A stretch of 64,000 bases of DNA from Marchantia polymorpha subsp. ruderalis (taxonomy: Eukaryota > Streptophyta > Marchantiopsida > Marchantiales > Marchantiaceae), in contig AP031352.1 in the NCBI GenBank assembly GCA_037833965.1, positions 13,124,501-13,188,500 on the forward strand. The letters are read 5' to 3'. The translations under genes were made by a program, and so were the position numbers. This document shows positions 42,206 through 54,786 of this stretch, piece after piece (the first letter of the stretch is position 1; every line of letters begins with the position of its first letter). Under the pieces are notes generated by a model that did not search any database, was not told the origin of the DNA, and saw only the letters and a list, made by a program, of their open reading frames with translations.

Positions 42206-45200
42206 TTTCACATTCTAGTTACTTGAACTATGATTTTAGTTGAATAAACTTCACTTATGCTAAAAAAAGTTCCAAATTTTTTGAAATCTATTCTATTAAA
42301 CATGTCAAGCACATGTGGAATGTGCTTGACATGCTCTTATTTAATCATAGCTTTTTATTTCTCAAATTTTCATAAATATCCATACATAATTTTATTTTTA
42401 ATTTACTCAAATATAAGTCAATTTAACTAAAAAATGTATATTTAGCTAAATTGACTTATTGCATTTGCAATGTTGGATTGATTATTTGTCAAAATGAACA
42501 TGTTATCCATACAAATTATTGAGATAATGGAATTCAATATCTCATTATTCATCTTTTTATGTAACATGTTTCATATATAATTAGTGAAAGTTTTTGAGTT
42601 TTCATGAACTCATCAAATATTGTATTCTACTATTTAGGATTTTTTTTCATCATTAAAATAATCTCAATAATCTACATATCAACTTCTATTAATCTTTTGT
42701 CTTGAAACCAAGTGATTAGATTATGTGGACTTCACCTCTAAAGTTCCATAGAAACTTGTTATTACTCTATATATGTTATTTAATAAAATGCTAAATATTA
42801 TATCAAGTGCAGAAATCATTCGAATGCATATCTCTGCAAAAAAAAAACATTGTAACCCATACGTGTTTTTTGGTGTAAAATCTCTTACCACCAAATTGGA
42901 TTCAAAAATGTCCTTGCTAGATTACACTTCAAATTATACTTGTACATCCAATTGCTGTCAATCAAATTGTTTTTAAAACTTTCATTAACTTTCACTTTAT
43001 GTTATCAATCAATAATATATTTCATGCCTCATATCAATATTTTACTTCATTGTATAGATAGAAAATTTATCTCTTTTCAGATCAATTCATTGTCATCATC
43101 ATCTTTGATCTCAATAAATTTTTTCCTTAAAATTTATGAATGAGACCATATTTCATATATTAAAAAAACTCTACTCATCTAATTTGATGATAATTCTAGT
43201 TAAAAAAAATTGTATTTTTCACAAAATAATTTTGAGTCTCATGAAAAAACCTGCTACTCAAGTTTTAGTTTTTGGGTGATTTGCTTATCTACACCAGAGC
43301 TTCCCGTCATATTATTAATCTAAAATTGTCAATATTTTACGTAATGACATCCTTGAGTGAAGACTGATCCTTGCCTATACGATAAATTGAAAAAATCTTC
43401 ATTTCTTTCAGTGATCTCAATCCATCCCTAACGTTTTAAACCACTAAAATATCTAAGAAAATGAAACGTCTTGAATGTAAGCTTCTTGATTCTAATCTAC
43501 TTGGATATTTAGAGTATAAATCGTAGGATTAAAATTTTTAAAAGTATTTAAATTAGTTCATTATTTACGATTCAATTCAAAATGTCTAAAAGAATGATTT
43601 TATTTGAAGAAACAATATTTATCATATACATAATGGTTATGAAAATTAAGTCTAAAATTTGTATGAAAAGTAAAATCTGTTGAACGTACCGTGCAAATTC
43701 TCCATCATTATTTGCTTGAATATTGAGGACTAATGATTTTTTCTGAGTATAAACCATGATGAAATAACGAGTGATCTTTTATCTTTGCAAAAACCTTTAA
43801 ACTATTCAGAATATGATTACAATAGTTATCTCTATATAAACTTGTAAATCTATCTTTAGTCTAAATCTCAACTTGGACTTTTTCAACTTTAAAAAAAATA
43901 TGATGATTCAATAATTTTGTTTGAAACAATAAATTCACATATAATTTGAGTTTCATTGATAAATTATACAGAATAATATTTCTCGGAACAGTGAGATCTG
44001 AGATAATCATTTCCAAATTTAATCATTAGAATTTAAAAAACTTTTATTTGATGATTGTTTAGGAATCGTAAGTCAGTTGTACCAATGACAGGTAACAATT
44101 TCTAATTCTCAAGGAGTATCAAATACCTATTAGTGATGTGTCATAGCCTATGGCATTATATTTGAATCTTCTTAACTCAAGATTTGCGCGACTTAGTGTC
44201 ACCTCCCTAACTTGGATTAAATTTAGTTAACTTGTGAGAACTGATAACTCACTCTATATTATAAAGAGAAGATTCATTTTCAACCAGAGCGGTTGGGAAA
44301 TTAGAATAATAAATACGAACTTAGAAATCTAAAAAGTAACCGCGGTCTTTTCAAGGTTTCCTAGTGTGAGATTTCAATTCATTTTGAGATTACATTACCA
44401 ATCCTCCCCAATGCATTATGTAATCCATACCATCTTTCAAATCAAGTTGTGTCATTAATTCATGTTGTTCTCTATTAGTTATCTGCATAAGATTCCATTA
44501 CAAAATCAGCTGTTAGAGCTATCAGAGAAAATTACCTGACGGGATCCTTCCGGAACCCAAAACACTTGTTGAGGCCGAACAAAATTCATTTCACTCGATT
44601 TGAACCCTCCGAAGGCCCTTCAACCCACCTTCATCCGTGTTCCCAAACAACCTTTTGTGATTTCAAAAGTGCCGTTCTATCTGTTCACACTTTGAACAGA
44701 ATGATACTTTTAGTCGGGAATGTTAGCAAAATTCCACTATTCCGAGAAGGTTTGGAGCATTGACATGTGGCAAGTAAATATTTCTAGTTTACTATAGTAA
44801 CTCCCTAGTATCATCTGGCAATGTTTTATGAGCCCAAAGAATGAAACAACTCGAATTGCCTCGTTGTTCTTACACAAGTGGTTACAGTAGATTGTCTTTT
44901 CCGGAACCATCATATCATGATCTATAGTTGAGTGAAAGAATGTACTTGAAAAACATGGATATTAGATCCGTAGGCAAAGCAATTACAAGAACTCCTAGGT
45001 GAAGGTGGGTTGTAGTTTCGTGAGGCGTACCTTCGGATAAAATGAATCAAGTTGAGTACCAACATGAGTTTTGAGTTCTGCATTTTTCTCGAGCTACCAC
45101 TTACAATGCGATGATAAGAGGGCTTATAGCGAGACATTAACCGAGGCGTCGGTATTCATTCCTTCTTGCGGGCTAAGGAATAACTGGAGCATCATTAGTT

Positions 45201-45654
45201 ACAGCTCGAGTTGCTTCAGTGATGTGCAACTAGTTCCTTGAACTATTTTCTGAAGGTTATAATCTTCAGAAATACTAAATGTACTCCACGGCCTGATAGA
45301 AGATCTAGTTGAAGTTTTGAGACCACATTGACCTGGAATCTGTCGAAACATATAACTTTGTTTACAAAAATGTTGAAAAATAAAAATAACAAGAAAGAAG
45401 CTCGCAATGTGCAATCTGGAACCCGTCAATTCTTCAGAAGAGCATAAGCTGTATGTAGGTGAAACTGATATGGCGCACAGGATGAGTTTATATCAATGAA
45501 CGCGGAAGTGAGTACAGAATTTATCCCTCTATAGAAGATGAAAACCTCGGAGATAGTACATGCAGTCCTAGATCGTAGCTGCTTCAGTACAATTGTTACA
45601 TATACAGTCTTGATCGATAATCAGGTGCTAGGAGATTTTGGAAGCGGTAGGTCA
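42206..45654. other. AT-rich intergenic stretch
   Basis: The DNA is strongly AT-rich with A/T runs. Open frames are short (up to about 70 codons) and none is recognisable. It contains the hairpin at 42301-42333. The right part (about 45200-45654) is the 3' flank of the minus-strand lipoxygenase and may hold its 3' UTR; I did not identify a definite poly(A) signal. Confidence 0.5.
42301..42333. repeat. Perfect 14-bp hairpin in AT-rich DNA
   Basis: CATGTCAAGCACAT, loop GTGGA, ATGTGCTTGACATG. It lies about 100 bp beyond the edge of the left duplicated segment and is not in the right copy. Confidence 0.75.
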
Positions 45655-48600
45655 TTAGACGGAGGTACTGTATGGAACCCCCATGCCCGTCATGCCAGCC
45701 TTGGATTTGGGGAGGAGAAGTGTATATTCCAACTTGCTATAGCCGATTCTGTTGCTCCATGGCAACAACAGGGCCGCCTTGTTTTGCGCTTCGATCTCCT
45801 TCTCCAGTGCATTAACGCCGCGCCTGAACTTCTTGAACTTCCTCTGTAAATCCTTCTCGGGGTCTTTAGCGCGATGTTCCCGATGTTCACCGCCATCTTC
45901 AGGCCGATGTTCCCGATGTTCCCAATGTTCACCGCCATCTTTAGCGCGATGTTCCCGATGTTCACCGCCATCTTTAGCGCGATGTTCCCGATGTTCACCG
46001 CCATCTTTAGCGCGATGTTCCCGATGTTCACCGCCATCTTTAGCGCGATGTTCCCGATGTTCACCGCCATCTTTAGCGCGATGTTCCCGATGTTCCCAAT
46101 GTTCACCGCCATCTTCAGGCCGATGTTCCCAATGTTCACCGCCATCTTTAGCGCGATGTTCCCGATGTTCACCGCCATCTTTAGCGCGATGTTCCCGATG
46201 TTCACCGCCATCTTTAGCGCGATGTTCCCGATGTTCACCGCCATCTTTAGCGCGATGTTCCCGATGTTCACCGCCATCTTTAGCGCGATGTTCCCGATGT
46301 TCACCGCCATCTTCAGGCCGATGTTCCCCATGTTCACCGCCATCTTTAGCGCGATGTTCCCGATGTTCACCGCCATCTTTAGCGCGATGTTCCCGATGTT
46401 CACCGCCATCTTCAGGCCGATGTTCCCGATGTTCCCAATGTTCACCGCCATCTTCAGGCCGATGTTCCCAATTTTCACCGCCATCTTCAGGCCGATGTTC
46501 CCAATCTTCACCGCCATCTTTAGCGCCATGTTCCAAATCTTTAGCATCTTCTCCATTTTCTTGAATCAGACCTTTGTTCTTTCCATGGGCATTAAATGTC
46601 CACTCGTCTTCGCCTAAGTACTGCTCCTCTTCAGAGTGGGTGGACAAGGCCTTCAGGATGGTCATCACCTGCAAGGTCTGACTGGGAGTGGCTATGGTGT
46701 CCAGTACTTGCATTCTCCCGGCCTTTGCGGTCATCTTCTCGGAGGGGATGAGTTTACGGGTCATGGATGATCTCTGTATCACGTAGCCGGCGTAATCGTA
46801 CTGGCCGAAGTTCACTGCAGCGTGATGCGGGCCTGCTATCCAAAAGATCGTGGTGAGAATTTCTATGAGGCTTTCGACGCAGTCCAGCTCCGGCCACCCC
46901 TCCTTGATGTCGGGATGACCCTTCGTTCTCAGCTCGGTCCACCAATTCTGCAGCGCTTGGTCATTCTGTGGGTCGTTGAGCACATCGGCCGACGATTTGT
47001 AAAATATATGCACGTAATCCCTGACCCATTTGTTAATCACTTTCCACATTTTCAAAGCATCCTGCGCGAACGGGTAGTCCTCGATTACCAGCACAACGTC
47101 GTTTGGTTTCTTCTTATTTGGTAATGTTGCCATTCCTCTGCACCATCACCAAGGAATGCAGGGGATGCATTAGCAGGCATCAGTGCCATTCAAATGGTAC
47201 ACAAAGTCAAGGATCCTGAGAAAGCCAAAGCAGAACCAGACTATACAGCACTCGACAAGAAGATAGTGATCTGAGCATAAAATGGACTGGAAATGTGTCT
47301 GATCGCACCTTTCGACTAGATTTTTGGGAAGTGCTTGCATGTCGAAACGCCATGTCTTGTAAGCACCAGAGCTGATTTTCATGCTGTATTCTCCAGCGGT
47401 GAAGTCGTTGGGGATTATGCCGATCTTGTTGATCAGGATCTGACGAGCGTTTCTGTTGATATCAAACGTGTTCCTGAAGGTGGGTTCCAACAGTTTCCCG
47501 ATGGGATGCACGCTGGAGAGCAGGGTCCTTTTAGTGGCGATGATGATTGGCTCCATCACTGCGTGACTGTACAGCCTGAAGCACGGTCGTGAAGTGGTAA
47601 ATACGGTTTATGTCAGTGAACAGCTTTCATATCCAAGACCACTTCTCGACTCACGCAATCAAACTCGACGTCCTCAAATTGGGACGTAAAGTGGTAAGAG
47701 GGGATACCGGAAATCATTTAGCCATCGGCACACTTACCAATGACTGACGAGCTCATGGAATGAAAAGTCCAGAGAAATGAAGTGGATCTTGGCGAGCTCC
47801 CACGAAAAGTCGAGCAGCGGCTCATCGGCCGGATCTGACGAACCTCCCTTATCTTTAGAGATCGGCTGCACCTCTTGTGGGGCAACCACAGGAGGGGTGA
47901 AAACACGGTGTAATGTGCAATGCTGGTCTCCACTATCTTTAGGTAGAGATAGCTCGATGGCGATGGGGATCAATTTGCCTGGAGGCTTCTTGTAGAAAAA
48001 GACAGCACGTCCTGCGTACGTCTTTCTACCCGAGATTTGGTTAATCTCTCCCACGTGGGCCTTGAAGGCGTCGTGGTAATCGATTATATAAAGCTTGTTT
48101 TCTTCGATCGCCTGCAGTGAATACAAATCTCTTAGTTCCTGACGACGTTTAGTTGTGATTGTTATGCTTCTTACAATTTCTCTCTCTGACCACATAGCAC
48201 TGCATCATAGCTATGAAACTCTCCACGCACCTGCTCCAATGTGAATTGCTTTGACTTCAGATACTGCTCAACAGCATGCTGAAGGTCAGTAATCTTCTTT
48301 CCGGTATCACTCGGAGGAAAGGTCTGTATTCGTGGACAATCCAGAGCAGGGTCTGATGTTAGAAGCCATGAAGTGACAAGATATATGTAGTCGTGCAATA
48401 AAAGATTAAACAATATTTGACAACTGTATTTGATCATAAAACCTGAGCCATAGAGCAAATAAATGCATCCTCTTTACATGAGGAGGAGCCAGCTCCATTG
48501 AAGCTGAGCTGCAGCTCAGGATTTTCAAGACGCTTGCTCGTTTCTGGTCTGAAAGGAGCAAGAAAAGCGTAGTAGTTCGGTTCTGCATTACGGACATTTC

Positions 48601-50941
48601 AATCGAGTCATAAGCCTCATGTTTCCAGTTTTAACTCGCACCTTCAAACGCGTAATGACGGCCGGGTTCATGCCCGCCAGAGCTTGCCGCCCGAACTCGT
48701 CGTCGTTCATCAGAACGTCATACCAAGTGCCTCCGACTCCGGGCGTCAAAGCTGCAATTTGCATAAAGAAATGGTCATCGCATGAAATGTAGCTTGAGGA
48801 CCGCCAACGAGATGGGATACAATCTGAACGTTGCCTGAGCGTTCATTCTTTCACTGACTAGCTCGGCATCATTCGTAATTCTTAAGCATATCTGCTTTAC
48901 GTGCCAAGGCGTGTTTGAACTCCGAGAGAATGAGGACAGAAACTTACTTAGCACAGATCTCGGCTTCGGAAGATCAATGGCTTGCAGTAATCCCTTGAAT
49001 ACGTTGATGAATTTCTCCAGAAAGACGATAAAAGGATTCTTGCTGAATATCGACTGATGGAATACGTCGAGGAAAACGTCCAGCACTTTGTGGGCTTCGA
49101 GGCACTTGATCGTAGTTTCAAACCGATTATCCATTCCAGCAATCTCGAGGATGCTGCCGAAAGTCGTCTTGGGATCTTCCACTTGCGTTCCATCAAAATA
49201 CAACTCTGTGACTTTGTCAAGAAGTGTGTGGATGAATGTCTGCAACACAGTGTTTCCATGTCCAGTGGTGCTGACACCTGAACGTGTTCGTGTAGTCAAG
49301 TTAGTAGTCTATAGCCGACATCGTACGTAGAGACGGAAAGCGTCCGAAACTAAATGTGTACGTTGATCATCTCGTCTGCCTTCTGAACTTATGGAGGCCC
49401 TATGACTAAGTCCACGCGTCTAATTTCTGTAACCAACAACTTAAAAATGGTAGGAGACGAGAAAACCATCTTACTCGGCTCGACAATTGTACCCTCCTTG
49501 AGGCGACGAGGGTATGGAAATGGAGAGCCACCCAAAATGAAATCGAATCCCAAGTCATTATAAACATCGAACTCGTAAATTAAGTCGTCTACAAACTGTG
49601 TCGCGTCGTCTTCTAGGGGTTTTACTTCTCGACGCAAGTCTCCACGCAGTCGATGGAGCTCGTGGTCTATCAGTTTCTTGAGGGTTTCGTGGGAAAAAAC
49701 CGCCTGTGGAAAGACAGGCATGAATAAGGATTCGCATAATCATTATCACAGTGCGAAATATTGAGAGGGATCCATCGAGCTGCTCGAAATATCGAGTTTA
49801 GAAATATAAGAGTGACTCTAAAGCTCACAATTCTATTCTTGTTCCTACCCTTTCTTTCTTTAATTATCAAGGTACTGGAGAACACGGTGCAGAGGTATGA
49901 ATGGAGAGAATAAACATTCTAATCGATATTTTGTTCAGATGACTAAATCTCACCCTATGATGAAAGAACACCCGGAAGTCGTTCTCGGGGTCGACTGTGG
50001 GGTGAACCTGACTGTCACACTCGAACACCCAGTCCCAGTCGTCTGAATCTGAATCGTCATGGATGTTCTTCGTCCTTTTCAGCTTCACCGAATCTAGGTA
50101 GAAATGTTCCTTGTTATTGTTTCTCACAATAATTGCTCCGACTTGGAAATCGTCTGCGAGCTGAGTAAACTCTAGCGAGAAGCTTGGCACCACCACTGGA
50201 AACTGATTGTCAAATTCGGCAGCTTGACTCGCCGTTCCATTTGCTGGTGGAGGGTTGACAAGCGTCACCTCGGCACTTTTACTTGGCTCCGTAGAACCTG
50301 GATATCTCGTGGAAAAATCAGAATTTTCGTCAGAATCTTTTAATCACAGTCCCACAAGTGTAAAAACTCTACTTGTCCTTCAAACCAGTAGCTGTGCGGA
50401 GGATCAGGATACATCATGTCAACCTGTTGACTAGGACCTCATGCCTTCTAAAAAAATTGAACTGGGTGTGTGAAGAAAGATTGTTGAAGATGGGATTCTG
50501 AGCTAGAGAAAACAGTCCCAACCGTCGAGTGACAGACAACATGCTCTCATACACCTCGTGGAGTATATCTCTCAGTCAGCTTGGACTCGACATTAAAAAT
50601 GCAAATTGAAAGAACTGATTCGAGAAGTAGGCTACAATGTAAGAGAAGTTATTACATGTAGCAACGTGCAAATCATAACTTCGTAATAGAATTTATCACC
50701 TGGGCTATCGGCATTTGGTGTCAGAGAAACGAGCTGAATGGAAATCTGAGCTGGATTCGTCAGTCCAGCCAGATTGATTTTCATGAGATTCACGTTGACC
50801 TGAGCTACGATAGTTAGATCATCACGACTGCGCTCTAGAGAACCCTCCATCTTTGCGTGCAAACTCCAGGAACCACTCTGGAGTGGCTTGTTCTTGGATA
50901 TCTTCTTCTCGTCGTCCGTCCACCAGTTTATGTCAAGAGAG
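45655..50941 (-). CDS. Lipoxygenase (13-type by motif), multi-exon, 5' exon not found
   Basis: Catalyses dioxygenation of polyunsaturated fatty acids. Exons inferred from GT-AG sites: 50941-50700, 50297-49953, 49703-49475, 49277-48948, 48751-48642, 48323-48231, 48111-47738, 47575-47309, 47137-45655. They join in phase to 1156 codons, without the first exon. Domains: PLAT beta-barrel (SIQLVSLTPNADSPG, then DFQVGAIIVRNN and FRVFFHH), then the catalytic domain with EFDVYNDLG, FPYPRR, GGTWYDVLMNDDEFGRQALAG, IIDYHDAF, iron-ligand motif HWLYSHA, ARQILIN (Ala at the stereospecificity site), IEDYPFA, and HAAVNFGQY with ligand His and Asn. The C-terminus is GVPYSTSV, so the last ligand is Val instead of the usual Ile. 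Phe in the NDF position fits 13-lipoxygenases. A large EHREHRAKDGG repeat is inserted near the end. Location (plastid or cytosol) cannot be judged without the 5' exon. Confidence 0.88.
45862..46535 (-). repeat. 33-bp coding minisatellite inside the lipoxygenase last exon
   Basis: About 20 units of 33 bp, each encoding EHREHRAKDGG or variants (EHWEHRPEDGG), with a few units lengthened by three codons to EHWEHREHR. It sits between the conserved EEEQYLGEDEW block and the conserved KFRRGVNALEKEIEAQN helix. Normal lipoxygenases have only about 10-15 residues there. Every unit keeps the frame, and flanking catalytic blocks on both sides are intact, so the repeat appears to be translated. Units in the middle are almost identical, which indicates recent expansion. 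Confidence 0.9.
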
Positions 50942-51412
50942 CTGTAAGCTCAAATCTCAAACTTCCAAGCGAGACGTGGTGAAGGAGAAATAATGTAGCC
51001 AATGCTCTGTGAAACAATGCTGCTTTGAAAGCCTGGACGCTTCAGCACTTATAGCTTGAGATTTCAATAGGACGACAGTAAATCTCCGCGTCGTTTTATC
51101 AAGTAGTGGATAGTGGCATTCGTAATTACGTTCGTTCTCACTAGACCTGTGCTGATCATTTTCCTATTACTATGTAAGGATGGTTGCAAGGTACACCGAA
51201 GTTGAGTTGTAAGCTGACCAATTAAGCCACAACAATGGGCTCATTCTTTCTCCAAAAGTAGAATTCAAATGATAAAATTATTGAGAAATTCGTATTTTTT
51301 ATTAATTGTTTCTGTTCACCATTCAAACCATAGCATAAATATCTACGGTGCGATAAGGATAAAAAATTCATGTTTCGCGACAAAATCTTCATTCCAACTA
51401 CAAAGCCATTCC

Positions 51413-51448
51413 AAGTACATTCCCTGCTTCAAAAGCAGGGATGTACTT
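51413..51448. repeat. Near-perfect hairpin with one bulged base
   Basis: AAGTACATTCCCTGCTT, loop CAA, AAGCAGGGATGTACTT: 16 pairs with a single extra T in the left arm. Confidence 0.7.
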
Positions 51449-52189
51449 ACTCGTACCCGAAAAACTGTTCAAATACATTCCTGATACCCAAAACCTTGAA
51501 AGCTACTTCCTCATACCTTGGGAGACATGACATGAAGAATCCTCAGTAGACTGTCTAGGTTCTTGTTGGAGTTGAGCCACCTGGTAGCAAAGTATTTTCA
51601 TCATCGAAACCATTTAATGTGAGTAGGTTAGTAATTAAGTAGCATTGTTGACGAGCTCTAGTTTGTGTTTCACATGCTCTTCTCAGGATTGTTTTCACAA
51701 ATGCTCAGTGACCCTGACACAGCAGCAGTTACAGTTTGTAAAATCGGCGTTCGACGAATTAAATGATATGTTTTCGCAAAAAGGAAGATTTATTTTGACA
51801 AATTTTGGGATATTATGTTAAGAAGAAGATCGTTTCTGCCCCTTTTACATACAAGATGCTACATACTGGTATAGTGCATGTACATTCCTATTCTGTTCCT
51901 ATGATTCCACATACTTTTGACATGATATTATACCAACATTCACTCACAAAGGAGAAAGTCTTCTATGAAAATCATCACGAAATTGAAGATTCTTTTTCAA
52001 GTCGACATTCTAGCTCTATGAACCCATATATCTATTTTGTTTTCTAACATTCTTTCTTGAGTCCACCAATCTTTGTCTACGCATGATGATATACAATATA
52101 CGAACATGGTGGACAAGAACATGCAAGATTCACATACGCACCCATTTAACTACGCATCCCGGGTAACTACGCATAATTTTACCCCTTAA

Positions 52190-52588
52190 ATGAGGATCAA
52201 AATTTATTTAGCTCGAAATGTCACATATTGTCAATTTGTGCAAGTTTTGAAGTTTGTTGTAACTAGAAATCAATTTTTGGTTGATGTTTCCTCATATGAT
52301 ATGAGGAGACTACATTTTGGTAGTAGTAAGAAACTAGCCGGTATGTACCATATTGCATACGTTTTCAGATCATATTGGGCAATAAAATCTGAGAAGCCGT
52401 CTAAAGCTTTCATCAATTCATTATCGGATTTGTTGACTTCAATTCCCTTTCCAAGAAAGAGCAACTTTTGCAACCCTCATAGCCTTGTGATTGATTTAGT
52501 CAAAATTGATAAACTTAGTACAGTACAATCTTTTTGTGTTGGCGACAATGGTATAGAAATATTGGCATTACACATGCAGTCAATCTAA
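52190..52588 (+). CDS. Unassigned 132-codon open frame
   Basis: The predicted product begins MRIKIYLARNVTYCQFVQVLKF and has no signal peptide, membrane segment or motif I recognise. The surrounding DNA is AT-rich and probably transposon-derived. It may be a chance frame or a decayed element fragment. I list it only because it is the longest frame in this gap. Confidence 0.15.
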   Translation: MRIKIYLARNVTYCQFVQVLKFVVTRNQFLVDVSSYDMRRLHFGSSKKLAGMYHIAYVFRSYWAIKSEKPSKAFINSLSDLLTSIPFPRKSNFCNPHSLVIDLVKIDKLSTVQSFCVGDNGIEILALHMQSI

Positions 52589-53241
52589 ATGTAAAGCATT
52601 TCTTCAAATTCAATAAAACAATAAACAGTATTAAAAAAATATTCTCTATGGGATAATGAGATATTAAGTAATATCTTTTTTAGTATTTGCTCTTGTTTGT
52701 CTCAAACTTTTTTTATAACTGCTTCACTAACATTGTTCAACAACTAAAGTGTTTTAACTGAAAATACCTATGTGTCCAATAAAAGTTAGTTTCGGTTGTT
52801 CAACTTATATCACATCGCTAAGACTCATTTAGTAATTTAGTTTTAGTTTCTTTAAAATTATAATCAAATCAAAATATTCAGAAGTGATTCATCTCATTAA
52901 AATTGTGTTATTTTAAATTATCTGAAGATCTGCCTAGGTCATTTCTACATAATTTTTGTTCCGGTTTTAGACTCTAAAAGATCTCTAAAATTTATATATG
53001 AATCTCTCCTAAATTTACAAATTATTGTTGATAGATTTTTTTATGTCTCGTCCGAAGAGAGTATAACGTGGCCTCTATAACTATTGATTCACCAAAACGA
53101 ATATGTGTGTGTTTATATATATATACTTCGAATTATATAAAATGTTACTAAAATTAATTGAGATCCAGATTTTCGTATCGATTGTCTGTCGATTATCTAC
53201 TTGTCCTAGGTCGGCTTCTACATACTTCCTAGGCAACGCTT

Positions 53242-53840
53242 TTTTCATGTTATAATCATGTGTCTGCGAGCCATATAATGTTTATTTAAGTTTAGAACCA
53301 CCTTATCCTATACCTATATCGGAATGCAAACATGCCTATTGTCAAAATAAGTATCTCAATTCGGATAATTTGAGTACGTCACCCATGCTCAAGTCTGCCA
53401 CCTTTCGGTTTAGATCAGAAGATCCTACGTACCTCCTACGAAAGGCATTTTTCATGTTATTATCATGAGTCTCCAAGCCATATAAAGTTTACTTGGGTTT
53501 AGAACCACCTTATTCTATACCTATATTGGAATGCAAACATGCCTATTGTCAAAATAAGTATCTCAATTCGGATATTTGAGTACGTCACCCATGCTCAAGT
53601 CTGCCACCTTTCGGTTTAGATCAGAAGATCCTACATACCTCCTACGAAAGGCATTTTTCATGTTATAATCATGAGTCTCCAAGCCATATAAAGTTTACTT
53701 GGGTTTAGAACCATCTTATTCTATACCTATATTGGAATGCAAACATGTCTATTTTCAGAATAAGTACCGCAATTCGGATATTTTGATAACGTCACCCACG
53801 CTCATGTCGGCCACCTCTCGGTGTAGATTACAAGATTTTT
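53242..53840. repeat. Three tandem copies of a 206-bp repeat
   Basis: The landmark TTTTTCATGTTAT recurs at about 53242, 53448 and 53654, giving a period of 206 bp. Each unit runs through GAGCCATATAAxGTTTA, TTAGAACCACCTTAT, GGAATGCAAACATG, GTACGTCACCCATGCTCAAG and CACCTTTCGGTTTAGATCAGAAG. Units 1 and 2 are nearly identical; the third is more diverged at its end (GTCACCCACGCTCATGTC). Confidence 0.85.
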
Positions 53841-54786
53841 TTTTGCTTTTTGAGCTGTCCTCTACCCGCATTGCGCTACTCTGCATTACCACAGAGCCTC
53901 CCGAAAGGAGCGATACTCTGGGGAACTTCGGGACTCCTGGCTTTCTCATTAATTGTTCGTATTTTTGGGGCTTTACCGTGCCCGCTTATAATCCCGGAAA
54001 TTCGTGCGGAGATGCGACTCAGACGATATGCATAGACATGGACTCGCCAGAAAACGTGAAAAAAGTGACACGCGTCCGCTCCGCGTGGACGCAACGAGCC
54101 AACAGCCAGAGCATGTCGAGAGTTTAGGATTTTAGGATCTATGCTCTATTAAGTTTGGAGGATGGTTTTCTCGTGTACAGTACTGTGATCAAATTTCCCC
54201 CAAGTTAGGTGCAACTGCAATCTTCTTCGGGGCTAATTATTCTGCAATAAATTTACGTTATTCCATTGGCAAAGTTGAAGCCAAATGGTTGACCTTGAGT
54301 AGAGTCAGTTCCATAAGAGTTATGATATCCTTGCAGCACATAGTACTTTCGGTGGGAGAATCAGCACGGTACTATTGGCCATGAAAAGTTCAAACTTAAT
54401 ACATTAGAATTTTTTTAAATTAATAACTTATGATAATTAATATGTGCGATCCAATCCTAAATATATACTTACTATAAAAATTAAAAAACTGATACTCCAT
54501 GGACGATCTTGAAATTCTTTTATATTGATAATCAATATAGTAAAATTAGATTTGACACAAATTATTTTATCTAGATAACTAAACCTTGAAAGATTAATCC
54601 AAAATTGGCTTCTCACTTGCTAGACCTCATGAATTTGTTAGCATGCTGTAATGTAAAGTTGCAACCATCAGATTTTGCATTGAGTCTCTCAATGTCGTCT
54701 TAAACGCAAACTTGATATGGTTAATCTTCACTTCACGTGTTAAAAAAGCTCCTGTGTTCTTTTTTCAGATGGCTTGCCGCTCTTCA

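Larger units (their letters stand above)
50942..54786. other. Intergenic stretch right of the lipoxygenase
   Basis: It should contain the missing first exon and promoter of the lipoxygenase (an acceptor CTTACAG lies just right of 50941), but I could not pick a convincing start codon. The rest is AT-rich with a hairpin (51413-51448), an unassigned 132-codon frame (52190-52588) and a 206-bp tandem repeat (53242-53840). Confidence 0.5.

Noticed and set aside
44566-44763. 65-codon frame in the AT-rich gap
   Set aside because: It is short, with no motif, no conserved partner and no gene signals nearby.
45862-46535. CRISPR-like array
   Set aside because: Units abut without unique spacers, are coding, and the genome is eukaryotic.
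45752-46617. Long open frames in other frames and on the plus strand over the minisatellite (for example MFPMFTAIFSA and MAVNIGNIALK repeats)
   Set aside because: The unit is 33 bp, a multiple of three, so any frame free of stops in one unit stays open. Only the lipoxygenase frame has conserved flanks on both sides.
53699-54127. 142-codon frame with Cys residues
   Set aside because: It begins inside the 206-bp tandem repeat and shows no motif; it is probably chance.
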